From assembly GCA_009761415.1 (NCBI GenBank), contig QUOL01000001.1, positions 1,364,001-1,428,000 on the forward strand: a stretch of 64,000 nt of DNA. The letters run 5' to 3'. This stretch comes from Sarcomyxa edulis. Its lineage: Eukaryota; Basidiomycota; Agaricomycetes; Agaricales; Mycenaceae. The notes under the pieces are model-generated. The model worked only from the letters and a program-made list of their open reading frames with translations, did no database searches and was not told the DNA's origin. Shown in pieces: positions 12,547-22,572 of this stretch. Position 1 is the first letter of the stretch. Every line of letters begins with the position of its first letter. The position numbers were made by a program, and so were the translations under genes.

Positions 12547-12935
12547 GTTGGGTTGTTCAAGTTGGAGAAAGATCAAAAGCTGGCTCGAGTTTAAGTACCA
12601 TATTTGCGAAGCAGATGATGTATCCCGTATGTCACTGCCAGTAGGATCGAGGCCTGGAGGTGGGTCGAGTCTCTAGTATAATGAAAAGAAGCCAGTAGGT
12701 CCTAGACATATAGCCTGCGTCAACGTTGCTGCAGCTGCCAGTCATCGTCAAACGTTCAAGCTTCCAACGACGTAGACGGAAGAACTTCCTTCAAAGATCG
12801 AGGACAAATCAAGAAGCAAAATGATCCCGGGGTCCTGACTCGGCGGGAGAAATCAATTTGCTCATGTGTGTCTATGACCAAGAGAAACAAATTTATTCAA
12901 ATAATCAACGTTGTAACACCTGGCCGTCCTTTCTC

Positions 12936-13880
12936 TCAGGCTGTCACCACGGCATCGCCCATCCCAAAAGCTTCGAGGAATTCCCGGGATGTAAGGGGCC
13001 TCAAAGAAAAGGCACCGACATATCCTAAAGGTATCAACCGATGATCATTGGAACCCTCCGTGTGTCGCATGCTTATTTCTTGCGAAAGACCACAAAAGAA
13101 GTGGCCTGCGCACAACTCCGGGTCCACTATATTCTCATGAATCTCATCTTCCGTGTCGGCTCAAAAGTCTGAGCTCTCTAAAGGTGTGTTTGGTCTTCAA
13201 GTTCATATCCGGTTGCTACAATTGACTCTCTCACATAATAATTCTCCATATCAGGATGTAGGCGTCCCCCTCTATCACCGAGAGAGGTCTATATTTGATA
13301 CCGGAGCCCTTATTGGTTCGATCACTTGTTGTACGAATTCCATATCCCCCATTTCGTCGGACGGCTCAGCCCAGTAGATGGCTATCGTGCATCATGGGTC
13401 GTAAGAGCATCAAAGATATGTCCAAGATGCTCATTGTCAGGCTGCTAGTTCGTCGGCCATCTCCGTGGTCTCTTCGACGTACCAGGTCATGACGACTTTT
13501 CATCGCCAGCGTCAATGACTATATCTCCACGCGTACGTTATACCTGTGTTCATCTGCCTCGTAATCCGGTCCGTTACTGCATTCTCGAAAATCGTACGAC
13601 GTGTTCTCATTTCTGCCGTCAGTGTTCTCAGGCAATGAACCAATCTGCGCTCGTTACAACGTCTCGTTACCGTTCGTACCTATCATATTCATTCTATGTA
13701 TTAGCGCGATCTGATTGCACGACAGATATAGATGATCATCGTACCCGGATCGTTTTTAATTTAAGGATAGGCCCTTCGACCCGGATACTCGCGGTCTCGG
13801 AAGTCAATGTGGAAGAACAGCAGACAGCATTCTGCAGTGCCCAGGCTCAACTTCGGTGCCACTCGTGAATGCCTATGCAG
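12936..13880 (-). pseudogene. Decayed or multi-exon unidentified gene at the array centre
   Basis: Minus-strand pieces in this stretch read like protein but do not join in one frame. From 5' to 3' they include NENTSYDFRECSNGPDYEAD (about 13620-13540), MTWYVEETTEMADELAA (about 13490-13442), YWAEPSDEMGDMEFVQQVIE (about 13375-13315), HPDMENYYVRESIVATGYEL (about 13260-13200) and a last open frame ending at TGA near 12936 (ENIVDPELCAGHFFCGL..., SLRPLTSREFLEAFGM...). Neighbouring pieces are interrupted by stops or need splice phases that do not match, which fits frameshift decay. A functional gene with introns I failed to place cannot be excluded. I do not recognise the family. It separates the two IBP blocks and is not itself an IBP. 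Confidence 0.35.
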
Positions 13881-14512
13881 ATCTTCTACGTATGGTCACA
13901 CTCGGTCCTTTGCTCTGTTTCGCAACCAAAGAACGTTCCGTCTTTCATTTCGATATCGATATTCGCGTATTCCCGATTCATGAGCTCTCTCTAACGCGTG
14001 CAACGCTGGCTCAGTGAAAATGGTGAGCCCTCAGCTTAGCCTCAAGGACTCTAGTTGTCTCTCGGTATAAATTCAGCTGTCACTATTGTCGAAATGACTC
14101 AAATACTTTCGTACGCTGAAACTGAAGGCCATAGGTCTGCCTTGAATTGCGGTAACAAGAGCACTCGCCCGTGTTGCATGCTTGCCCATCAGCTTTGTGG
14201 CTATAAAAGCGCCACATGCTCGCATTAGATCTGCATGCACGCAATGACTCGCTCCATTGACTCTTGACCTGGAGGAGCTAGCCCAACTTGGGTCACATAT
14301 CACTGATACCCTTCGGCTTCCAAAACGATTCGTCTAACTCCCCAAATTCCACCTACATACACCGACGCCCAGCGTCATGTCAATGTCACTGACTGGGGAA
14401 ATATCCTGTGTTGGGAAGACTCTCAATCTGAGGGACATTGACCGGAGGGAGGCTTTTGACGGTAGTCTATTTCTGTCATCTACTGACGTAGTGTTAGCCA
14501 TGATCTTGAACA
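13881..14512. other. Upstream region of IBP-D
   Basis: Non-coding as far as I can see. It does not obviously match the long upstream block shared by IBP-E and IBP-F. Confidence 0.4.
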
Positions 14513-14521
14513 TATATATAA
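14513..14521 (+). promoter_or_regulatory. TATA box of IBP-D
   Basis: TATATATAA 82-90 bp before the IBP-D start codon, a spacing close to that of the E and F boxes. Confidence 0.55.
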
Positions 14522-14602
14522 CCTACTGATTTTTGCCTTTGTTTTCAAGTTGTCCCTTCGCTTTCGTATTTTCATTATCAACTCCCACCGGTGTTCAGCA
14601 GC

Positions 14603-15576
14603 ATGTCGCCTATTGTCTCTAGATTCATCTTCGGCCTTGTCGTGCGTGAAACCTTCCATGGTCATCGAGACTTTTGACCTAATTCTGTTCTCTTCCTACA
14701 GGCTGTCATAAACTTCGAAGCGGCGTTTGCAGCTCTCGGACCCGCCGTCGTGAATTTAGGTAGCGCAGGGACCTACGTTATCCTGGCCAAAACTGGCGTT
14801 TCCACCGTTCCCCCTTCAGTTATCAGTATGTCTCTTTTCCGTCTTCGTTGTATTTTGACATATCATTGATCTTATCGAATTGACAGCTGGAAATGTCGGC
14901 CTCAGCCCTGCCGCTGGTACCTTCATTACTGGATTTTCTCTTACAGAGAATCCTAGCACGACTTTCTCGACATCTCCTCAAGTGACTGGAGACTTATTTG
15001 CTGCCGACTATACCAGTCCGACCCCTTCGATGCTGACCACCGCTGTCTCCAACATGCAAGCTGCTTTCGTCGATGCCGCTGGTCGTGTCAACCCTAACCG
15101 TCTCAATATCGGAAGTGGTGGGTCATTATCTTGTTGCACGCTTGTATTTTGCTGATAATCTCTGCAGGTAATATCGGCGGCCAAGTTCTGACTCCTGGAT
15201 TGTACAAATGGACATCGAGCGTGACAATGCCAACCAACATTATCATTGCTGGCGGCTCTACCGACAGTAAGCCTCCTCCAATCTTGTTCCTTTGGGAAAT
15301 TATCTTATTGTTTATGTAGCTTGGATCTTCCAGATCGCAGGTACGCTCGGCATGGCCAACGGCGTACAAGTCACTCTTCTCAGCGGTGCTCTTGCCAAGA
15401 ACATCGTCTGGGTCGTTAGCGGCGCTGTTACATTCGGCACCTCTACTCATTTCGAAGGAATCCTCCTCGCAGCTACGTCGGTCACTCTAGGTACCGGTGC
15501 TTCAATGAACGGACGCATTCTTGCACAGTCCGCGGTCAACCTCCAGAAAGCGACTGTTAAACAGCCTGCTAACTAG
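14603..15576 (+). CDS. Ice-binding protein IBP-D (DUF3494), secreted
   Basis: First plus-strand IBP. Exons are 14603-14641, 14702-14825, 14887-15117, 15168-15266 and 15320-15576, giving 249 residues. The signal peptide begins MSPIVSRFIFGLV and runs to about AAFA in exon 2. Exon 2 is 124 nt, 9-12 nt longer than in A-C; all three plus-strand copies share this. Motifs: VNLGSAGTYVILAKTGVSTV, GNVGLSPAAGTFITGFSLTE, FAADYTSPTPS, NIGGQVLTPGLYKW, WIFQIAGTLGMANGVQVTLL, NIVWVVSGAVTFG and GASMNGRILAQSAVNLQKAT. Its central loop (DAAGRVNPNRLN) resembles A-C rather than E/F, so it may be the link between the two blocks. Ice binding is a family inference. Confidence 0.93.
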
Positions 15577-16199
15577 ACCCGGCGCTTTTCTGATGCTACC
15601 ACTATTCCTGTACGTCTTCTATACTACGTCTCGTCAGTGGGACCGTGACCTACATGACTAATTCAATCATCGTAACAGAATTCTCGAGAACTTGGGCTAC
15701 TTGGGAGAATGTATTTCGGAGGATCTATCATACCGTTTTTGACTGTAGGCTGTAGATACCCTTTTCTGTCGTGATACCAATGGAAATATCTATGTAAAAA
15801 CCCTCCGTACGAAGAAAGCTTCCGAATGGTCAATAAGCACCTCTATCCCACAACAGGTACAAATCGTATCGATCACCGTGACTTTTAGACGCACGATCGA
15901 CGCTTCAGAATCTTTTAGAAGAGACACTTTCACACGAATTTACATCCTCAAGATTAATCTCATGAACTCACACATCGTAAAGGACGGATGCAACCGTTGA
16001 CATGAGCTAACCAAATGGCGTGGTCATCGGGGAGAGCTTGACAAGGGTGACTCCTAGGTCACGGTGTGTTTCCCTCCTCTCCAATGATGTGACTAGATAC
16101 TAATGTCCAATCACTCTAGTCGCCAGATCCCTTGTCCGTCCTGGACTTTTCCACCACTAATGTACCTCTCTCTTCGACCAGTCAGAGACAGGATAAAAC
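15577..16199. other. 3' flank of IBP-D
   Basis: Non-coding. A stretch at about 15796-15868 matches the 3' flank of IBP-E at about 18867-18945 (AAAAA-CCTCCGT, then GGTCAA-AA-CACCTCTAT and GTACAAATCG), so the tandem unit extends past the stop codon. Confidence 0.5.
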
Positions 16200-17512
16200 C
16201 ATCTTTCCGTCAATCCATCTTCCAATCACGCCACGTCCAATCATCGCACTGCCCGCATGGTCAACCCCATGTTGACATATTGGGTTCCCCGGTTTTAACT
16301 ATTGACGCCCCGATGTGCCGAAAACTCACAGCAGGCGATAAGGTGGCGATCGTTTTGCACGAAAGAAGGCTTTACGGATAAACGGCGTTGTTTTGAGCGC
16401 ATCAGCTGTTCTATGCGTGATTGGTGCTCTGTATATGGTATGTTATGCTAGTGACTCTGCAAGAATGCACGGCAGTAGAGGGGATACGCAAATCTAATGA
16501 AATGATTTCCATACAGATGTCTGGTCTTCTTTCTATCGACTATAGTCGCGATGGGTAGCATCGTAGGACACATCGCATTGCTCGAGAGCAGCTCCAGGCC
16601 TTGTGATGTTTGTGTCTTCCCCGAAGACGCGCGTCATACAGCAGTTCCTCGCTTCCTTCACGTTACCTCTATGCTGTTCGAACGAATCAAGTGCGACTTG
16701 TATTTTCGATACGCTATGTTTTCTCTCAGGCTTAAACCTTCCTCCGCGTGAGTCGTAAGTGAGCCTGGGCATCTGTCCTCGAGCATCGTACGATTTCTCT
16801 CCGTTGAACGTTTCGACCCAACCCTGGCGTAGGACTGATGCCCATACGTACTTGTGGTTTCCACGGTCAATACCATAGGGCGACAGCCAGTAGGCGCTCT
16901 CATACCGTACGTGGTGATTGACTTCATGAGCTTGAACGTTGAATTCGACCTATTTCCTAGGTCATCGATGAATTTTACACCGCAGTTGGTCATTATCGAT
17001 ATATCGCCGGTTCAGGTTTCCACGAAATTCTTGCGTTTCGATTGACGAACAGTCGTTATAGACCTCAGGTCAATACAAATGACTGTGGTCCTATCCAGAT
17101 CCATTCATCCTCGGATATCGGTTGCCACTACTATTCCCGGGACACCTTGAGCGATTGAAATACGTTTGAGAAGCAAACTACTCTGATCGTTCTATTATCA
17201 GCCGTGAGCATTTATTGCGATTACTTGCTGCCATAATCCTCTCGTACTGATTGTCAGAAGACTCCTTTGTTGCATGCACCCTGCAGATGCTCCTCGTATA
17301 TTAAGGCACATAGTGCCTATCCCCATCGGCCTACATGGCTTCCGGGTCACATTCAGTACAGCAAAGACTCAGGTCACATAGACTTGGTCTCACTGGACTT
17401 CCAGAAGGGTTGCCTCTAATACTTCCAGTTTCATGGAGTGTCAGTCGACGTCATGGGCAGACCCGTGGCTGATTTTTCGCGCAAGCATTAGATGATGCAG
17501 TGAGCTTGTATC
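16200..17512 (+). repeat. Long upstream block of IBP-E, duplicated before IBP-F
   Basis: This non-coding stretch is a diverged copy of about 19320-20661. Matching landmarks are CAATCACGCCAC, a CCCCGATGT-CCG run followed by CACAGCAGGCGATA, GGACACAT, the CGTACGAT...CCGTTGAACGTT segment, ATCCATTCATCCTCGG, and TTCCAGAAGGG with CCTC near the end. Minus-strand frames within the two copies also align loosely (STYGHQSYAR / STYAYWSDAR), but neither has a start, motif or clear splice sites. Most likely it is upstream regulatory DNA carried by tandem duplication, or the relic of a lost gene. Confidence 0.6.
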
Positions 17513-17520
17513 TATATAAA
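17513..17520 (+). promoter_or_regulatory. TATA box of IBP-E
   Basis: TATATAAA 80 bp before the start codon; the surrounding bases to the ATG are nearly the same as in IBP-F. Confidence 0.6.
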
Positions 17521-17599
17521 CCAATCGTTGCAACCTCTCATTTCTTCAGGTCATTCTCCACTTTCAAGTCTTACCCTCAACATCCCTCTTGTCCTCACC

Positions 17600-18583
17600 A
17601 TGTCCCCTATCATCTCCAGAATCATTCTCGGCGTTGTCGTGAGTTATACTTGTATGGTCTTCAAGTTCGAGTCGTAACCCACTAACTCGCTCATTTTATA
17701 GGCCGCTGCTAGTTTCAAAGTAGCGGTTGCTGCTCTTGGACCCGCCGTTGTCAACTTACGTTCTGCAGGTAACTTTGCTATCCTAGCAAAGACAGGGATT
17801 TCGACCGTACCCGCTTCAGTTATTAGTAGGTTTTATTACCCTTTCGGATTTTCACCCTCCCGACTGACAAGTAACTTTCGTTAGCTGGAGATGTCGGTGT
17901 CAGTCCCGCTGCTGGTACTTTCCTCACCGGGTTTTCCCTCACTGAGAACTCTGGCACAACGTTCTCGACGTCTCCTCAAGTGACCGGAGAACTATTTGCA
18001 GCTGACTACACTAGTCCTACTCCATCGACGCTCACCACGGCCGTCTCTGACATGCTCACGGCTTTCAACGACGCTTCGAGCCGTACTGGCGCTCTCCGTG
18101 TCAACGTCGGAAGCGGTAAGGTTTTGTGTTACTTGAGTGGATCAATATCCCAGAACTGACAAACTTTACAGGTAATATCGGTGGCCAGGTCTTTACCCCG
18201 GGGTTGTATAACTGGACGTCGTCGGTCACTGTTCCTTCCACTCTCATCATCGCTGGTGGCGCCACCGATAGTAAGTTCAATCTTATCTCTCAAGCTCGTC
18301 GGAGTGATTATTCATCGTTTCTCTAGCTTTCATCTTCCAAATCGCAGGAACTCTCAGCGTAGCTAACGGCGTTCGGGTCACTCTTCTCAGTGGTGCTCTA
18401 GCCAAGAACATCGTCTGGGTCGTCGATGGTGCTGTCACTTTTGGAACCTCAGCCCACTTCGAGGGAATCATTCTCGCAGCTTCGTCGGTAACTCTCGGCA
18501 CCGGTTCCTCGATGAATGGACGTATCCTCTCGCACACTGCAGTCAACCTCCAGAAGGCCACTCTCACCCAACCCCCCAAATAA
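17600..18583 (+). CDS. Ice-binding protein IBP-E (DUF3494), secreted
   Basis: Exons are 17600-17638, 17702-17825, 17885-18115, 18172-18270 and 18327-18583; 249 residues. The signal peptide starts MSPIISRIILGVV and ends near VAVA. It keeps the solenoid motifs (GDVGVSPAAGTFLTGFSLTE, NIGGQVFTPGLYNW, NIVWVVDGAVTFG, HFEGIILAASSVTL, GSSMNGRILSHTAVNLQKAT). Two positions conserved in other copies are changed: VNLGSAG reads VNLRSAG, and the Trp opening exon 5 (TWIFQIAG) is Phe (TFIFQIAG). The loop NDASSRT is shared only with IBP-F, making E and F the youngest pair. A piece of the nearby RhoGEF gene lies about 200 bp past its stop. It looks intact; relaxed or altered function is possible. Confidence 0.92.
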
Positions 18584-18679
18584 ATTCGCTCCTTCCTTGC
18601 TGCTACTGCTGCTACTGTCTCTGTGCGTTTTTCTCCACACCCATGCAGTCTGAAACAAAACCTGATTGACTCTATAACT

Positions 18680-18780
18680 AGGACTCTTGACTCATTTTGC
18701 ATGCTACGGGGAGAAAAGAAATATAAAAAAGTCGTCACTTAACATCGTAGATAAACCCTGGCTCATGTCATAGCTTTCGA
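18680..18780. repeat. 3' flank shared by IBP-E and IBP-F
   Basis: AGGACTCTTGACTCATTTTG and the following bases match 21831-21930 behind IBP-F (GACTCATTTTGC-TGCTA-GGGG, GAAATAT, AAGTCGT-ACT). It is probably 3' UTR and downstream sequence copied with the gene. Confidence 0.65.
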
Positions 18781-18782
18781 AA

Positions 18783-18838
18783 TTTTCCATGTGTCCCAAA
18801 AATTGTCCGCTGACCTGCACCAGTTCCCCAACATATCT
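18783..18838 (-). pseudogene. Fragment of the neighbouring RhoGEF gene
   Basis: On the minus strand this stretch translates to RYVGELVQVSGQFLGHMEN. The intact RhoGEF at about 23281-23335 reads RYAGELVQVSGRLLGRMEE in the same orientation, and the DNA is about four-fifths identical over some 54 bp (shared TGACCTGCACCA and TTCCCCA-CATATC). No more of that gene is visible on either side. It is an isolated relic lying between IBP-E and IBP-F, evidence that a past duplication or exchange in the array reached the next gene. Confidence 0.7.
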
Positions 18839-18866
18839 CCAGGTCAGATTAAGAAATTGAGTGCGT

Positions 18867-18945
18867 AAAAAAGCCTCCGTTCGCTCAGAACACCAATAGT
18901 TCCGAGTGGTCAACAACCACCTCTATGTGACAACACGTACAAATC
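18867..18945. repeat. 3' flank shared by IBP-D and IBP-E
   Basis: Matches about 15796-15868 behind IBP-D. It marks the far side of the tandem unit, beyond the RhoGEF fragment. Confidence 0.5.
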
Positions 18946-19319
18946 GCAGTAATCTGTGAACTTCCATTTCGAGGTTTCAACAAGGTTTTGACCAGGTTGG
19001 CTTCCTTTTGGGAATCCCTCGTCCTCGACCGTCAAGCTTCAAGACGTATTTTGTGGCCTTGGAACCTCCTGAAGTATAGTGAAGGACATATCTGTTTCTT
19101 ACCTGAATCGCGCGAGGGCCTCTAAATAATGGGGATGAAAGGAAACCTGTGACTCGAAGGCATGGTTTTCTCTGCCATGATTTCTATACCACCTATTGCT
19201 GAGACCTTCAACCTTTGAACGTTCTGAATCTCTAGGCCTTTCACTTCATTTGCTACCATTACCGAATACCTCTAAATGCCTTTTAGGACCGCAAGAGCAA
19301 TACGACTCATGTTTTCTGT

Positions 19320-20661
19320 CAAACATCTTCCAATGAATCCAATCACGCCACACACCCAATCGAAGCAAAATCGAAGCACTATCTACGCTGTCAACCCAAT
19401 GGCTACACGTCGGGGTCCCTCCATAGGCGCTACCACAACCCACGCCCATCCCCGATGTACCGCAAAAACCACAGCAGGCGATAGAGTGGGGATGTCGCAT
19501 GAAAGAAGGGTCTGCGAATGAATAGGCTTGATCTGTGTGCATCACCTGCTTGACCCGTGAGTATTACTATACAGGCTTATACAGATGTCATAGTAGTGAC
19601 GCTGAACGAATGCTACACTGCGGTGAAGCGGTACTCAGTGAATGGTTTATGCGGATGTTTATTCTGCTTCTTTCCTGACAACTGCAGTTGCGGAGGGACG
19701 ACTGAGCATCACAGGACACATGAATATACTGCACCAGGCCTGGCTAAACCTGTGTCTACTCCGAAGATGCACGTCATATAACATACGTCTCCCGCTCCCT
19801 CGAGGCCTCCTCCCTGAACGAATCGACACCGACTCGGATCGTCAATATGTCATGCTTTCTTTCAGACTTCTTTCTTCCTCTATCTGAGTTGTAAGTTAGT
19901 TTGTGCATCGGTCCTCAATCACCGTACGATCTCCTCCCGTTGAACGTTCAATTCCTTCCCTGGCGTCGGACCAATATGCATACGTACTTATGTCTTCCAA
20001 TAAGACAATAGTCTTCGGACCTTCTCGTACTGTACGTATCCTTCTATTTGGCGCTGAAGTCGATGTTTTTTTTTCCAGGTCCTCGATGCATTTCCAACTG
20101 TGCTTGGTCATTATTGATTTCTTGTCGTTTCATGTTTCCACCGTGTTTCAATTGCTCAATTGCTTTAGATGGTAACAGACTTCAGGTCATTCACCATAAA
20201 AGACCATGTCACATCCAGATCCATTCATCCTCGGCATGCCGGTTGTCTTGCTACTCTCGGAATGTCTAGAGCGACTGAAATACCTTCGAAATCTAAGCCC
20301 TCTCATGACTTGGCGGTCCTCAGCCGTGAGCATCTATTGCAGTCATTATACTGTTGTATTTTTATCGTACTAAGTCTATCTCGTCTAGTACGCATCCCGT
20401 GGTCTTGTTGCAGATTCACGAGAGACTTTGGGCTACTCGACAGGCACACGATGCAACACCCCATCGACTTACAGGGCGCCCGGGTCACATTCAGCATAGC
20501 CGGATTCAGGTCACATACAATTGGTATCACTGGCCTTCCAGAAGGGTGCCCTCAATACCTCCAATACTACGTACTGCTAGTCGACGTCATGTTAGAATCG
20601 TCACCCCATGTCTAGAGCCAATTTTTCGCGCACGTACCAAATAATCTAGTAAGCCTGAACC
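19320..20661 (+). repeat. Long upstream block of IBP-F, copy of that before IBP-E
   Basis: Second copy of the block at about 16200-17512. The copies have diverged by substitutions and small indels, with similarity highest in the last 100 bp before the start codon (ATTTTTCGCGCA, TATATAAACCAA, ATTTCTTCAGGTCA, CCTCTTGTCCTCACC). No gene recognised inside. Confidence 0.6.
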
Positions 20662-20669
20662 TATATAAA
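20662..20669 (+). promoter_or_regulatory. TATA box of IBP-F
   Basis: TATATAAA about 80 bp before the start codon, in the same setting as in IBP-E. Confidence 0.6.
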
Positions 20670-20748
20670 CCAACCCGTTACGACCTTTTATTTCTTCAGG
20701 TCAATCCCCACTTTCACGTCTTCCCTCAATCCCCCTCTTGTCCTCACC

Positions 20749-21737
20749 ATGTCCCCCATTATCTCCAGACTCATTCTCGGCTTTGTCGTGAGTATACGTT
20801 CGATGGTCTTCGAAGTCTATAACTCATTGTTTGTCTTCCAATCTTTAGGCCGCTGCCAGCTTCAAGGTAGCGGTTGCTGGTCTTGGACCCGCCGTTGTCA
20901 ACTTGGGTTCTGCAGGTAACTTTGCCATCCTGGCAAAGACTGGGGTTTCCACTGTGCCCGCTTCAGTTGTCAGTAAGTCCTATGTCCTCTGTTTATCCTC
21001 GTTCTGGCAAGGGACTAACATCGATTTTTAGCTGGAGATGTCGGCGTCAGCCCTGCCGCTGGGACCTTCCTTACTGGATTCTCCCTGACTGAAGACCCCG
21101 GCACGACGTACTCGACATCGCCCCAAGTGACTGGGGAACTATTCGCCGCTGACTATACTAGTCCTACTCCTTCGACCCTCACCACGGCTGTCTCTGACAT
21201 GCTGACCGCATTCAATGACGCCTCAAGTCGTACCGACGCCGACTATGTCAACCTTGGAAGCGGTGAGCTTTGATCTTTACATTTGGAATATCGATAGTCC
21301 TGACTGTTTGACGTTTCGCAGGCAATATTGGTGGTCAGATTTTGGCCCCTGGGTTGTACAACTGGACCACATCAGTCACCATCCCATCCAGTCTTTCCAT
21401 TGCTGGTGGTGCTACCGATAGTATGTTTCTGTTCAGTTCATCACGTCGAGAAGTTTATCTGAGCACATGAAACTTTCTAGCATGGATCTTCCAGATCGCA
21501 GGAACCCTCGGTGTCTCCGACGGCGTCGAGATCACTCTCGTCAGCGGTGCTCTTGCCAAGAACATCGTCTGGGTCGTTGATGGTGCCGTCACCTTCGGTA
21601 CCACCGTCCACTTCGAGGGAATCATACTCGGTGCTTCGGCTGTCACTCTCGGCACCGGTTCCTCGATGAACGGACGTGTCCTCTCTCACACTGCCGTCAA
21701 CCTCCAGCAGGCCACTCTTACCCAACCTCCCAACTAA
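20749..21737 (+). CDS. Ice-binding protein IBP-F (DUF3494), secreted
   Basis: Last copy of the array. Exons are 20749-20787, 20849-20972, 21032-21262, 21322-21420 and 21481-21737; 249 residues. The signal peptide starts MSPIISRLILGFV and ends near VAVA. Motifs: VNLGSAGNFAILAKTGVSTV, GDVGVSPAAGTFLTGFSLTE, FAADYTSPTPS, NIGGQILAPGLYNW, WIFQIAGTLGVSDGVEITLV, NIVWVVDGAVTFG, HFEGIILGASAVTL and GSSMNGRVLSHTAVNLQQAT. It keeps the Gly and Trp that IBP-E has lost. It converges on the RhoGEF gene. The Asp/Glu in the MANG/MAAN region (VSDGVEI) differs from the other copies, so surface chemistry may vary across the array. Confidence 0.93.
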
Positions 21738-22572
21738 CTTCCGTTCCCTCTGTGCTGCTATCGCTGCTACTGTCTCTGTTCGTCAGTTCCATACAAATCT
21801 ATCATGAACCGAAGTCTAACCACTCTCATCAGGACCCTTGACTCATTTTGCCTGCTATGGGGCAAATGAAATATCAAGAAGTCGTTACTGTCGTAGGTAA
21901 TCCCTGGCGCTTGTCATAGGTTCATGTTCCCAATATCAAGTCCCATGACACATATATTCTTGTGATTGAGCGTGATTCATACTGCGCCACTTCAAGCTTC
22001 AAGGCCCATAGAGGCCAAGTTCCGGAACCTCGGAACTTCATCTCGAATCGCGAAGGCTAAACGATAGAATAGATCTGCTTGTTATTTGTGGAAAAAGTAT
22101 TATTATCGACTCTCAGCCGCAGAAGGCTTGCAAGTAAACGGGGTATAACATACGGAAAGCAGTAAATAAGTACAACGATAATTTTACACCTTTTGATCAT
22201 AGAAGAATAATAATCAGGCGAACTCTAGGTACTAAATACGTTGATGTGAGTTGTGGAAGTGAGTGTATATGTACAGTTGGAGAGAGAGGAGGTGTGAAGA
22301 GCAAGAGAAGAGAAAAATGCGTGCTATGGTACTGTTGCGTGTATAGATTGTGTACGTCGGCGGGGTATATTCCTTTGAAATCAATGCGATAACATATGGA
22401 GGGATGTTGTTGATGTAGGACGTTTGAAAATGTAGTGGTGAATAAACGAGTGGTATAGGGTCGGCAGAGACCCGACAAAACATATGCTATGAAAATTTGA
22501 TGATGAAAGAACACGGATGTTATTCTTGCGAATATCAAGATGGAGGTGACGAAGCCCCTAGGCGCGATGGAC
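21738..22572. other. Convergent spacer between IBP-F and RhoGEF
   Basis: Holds both 3' ends. The part at 21831-21930 is the E/F 3' repeat. Minus-strand frames at 22197-22616 are low-complexity and unmatched. No further gene seen. Confidence 0.5.

Noticed and set aside
16103..17045. Open frames in the IBP-E upstream block as a conserved gene
   Set aside because: The matching frames in the IBP-F copy are broken or shifted, and no start or motif is shared, so duplication of non-coding DNA explains the similarity better.
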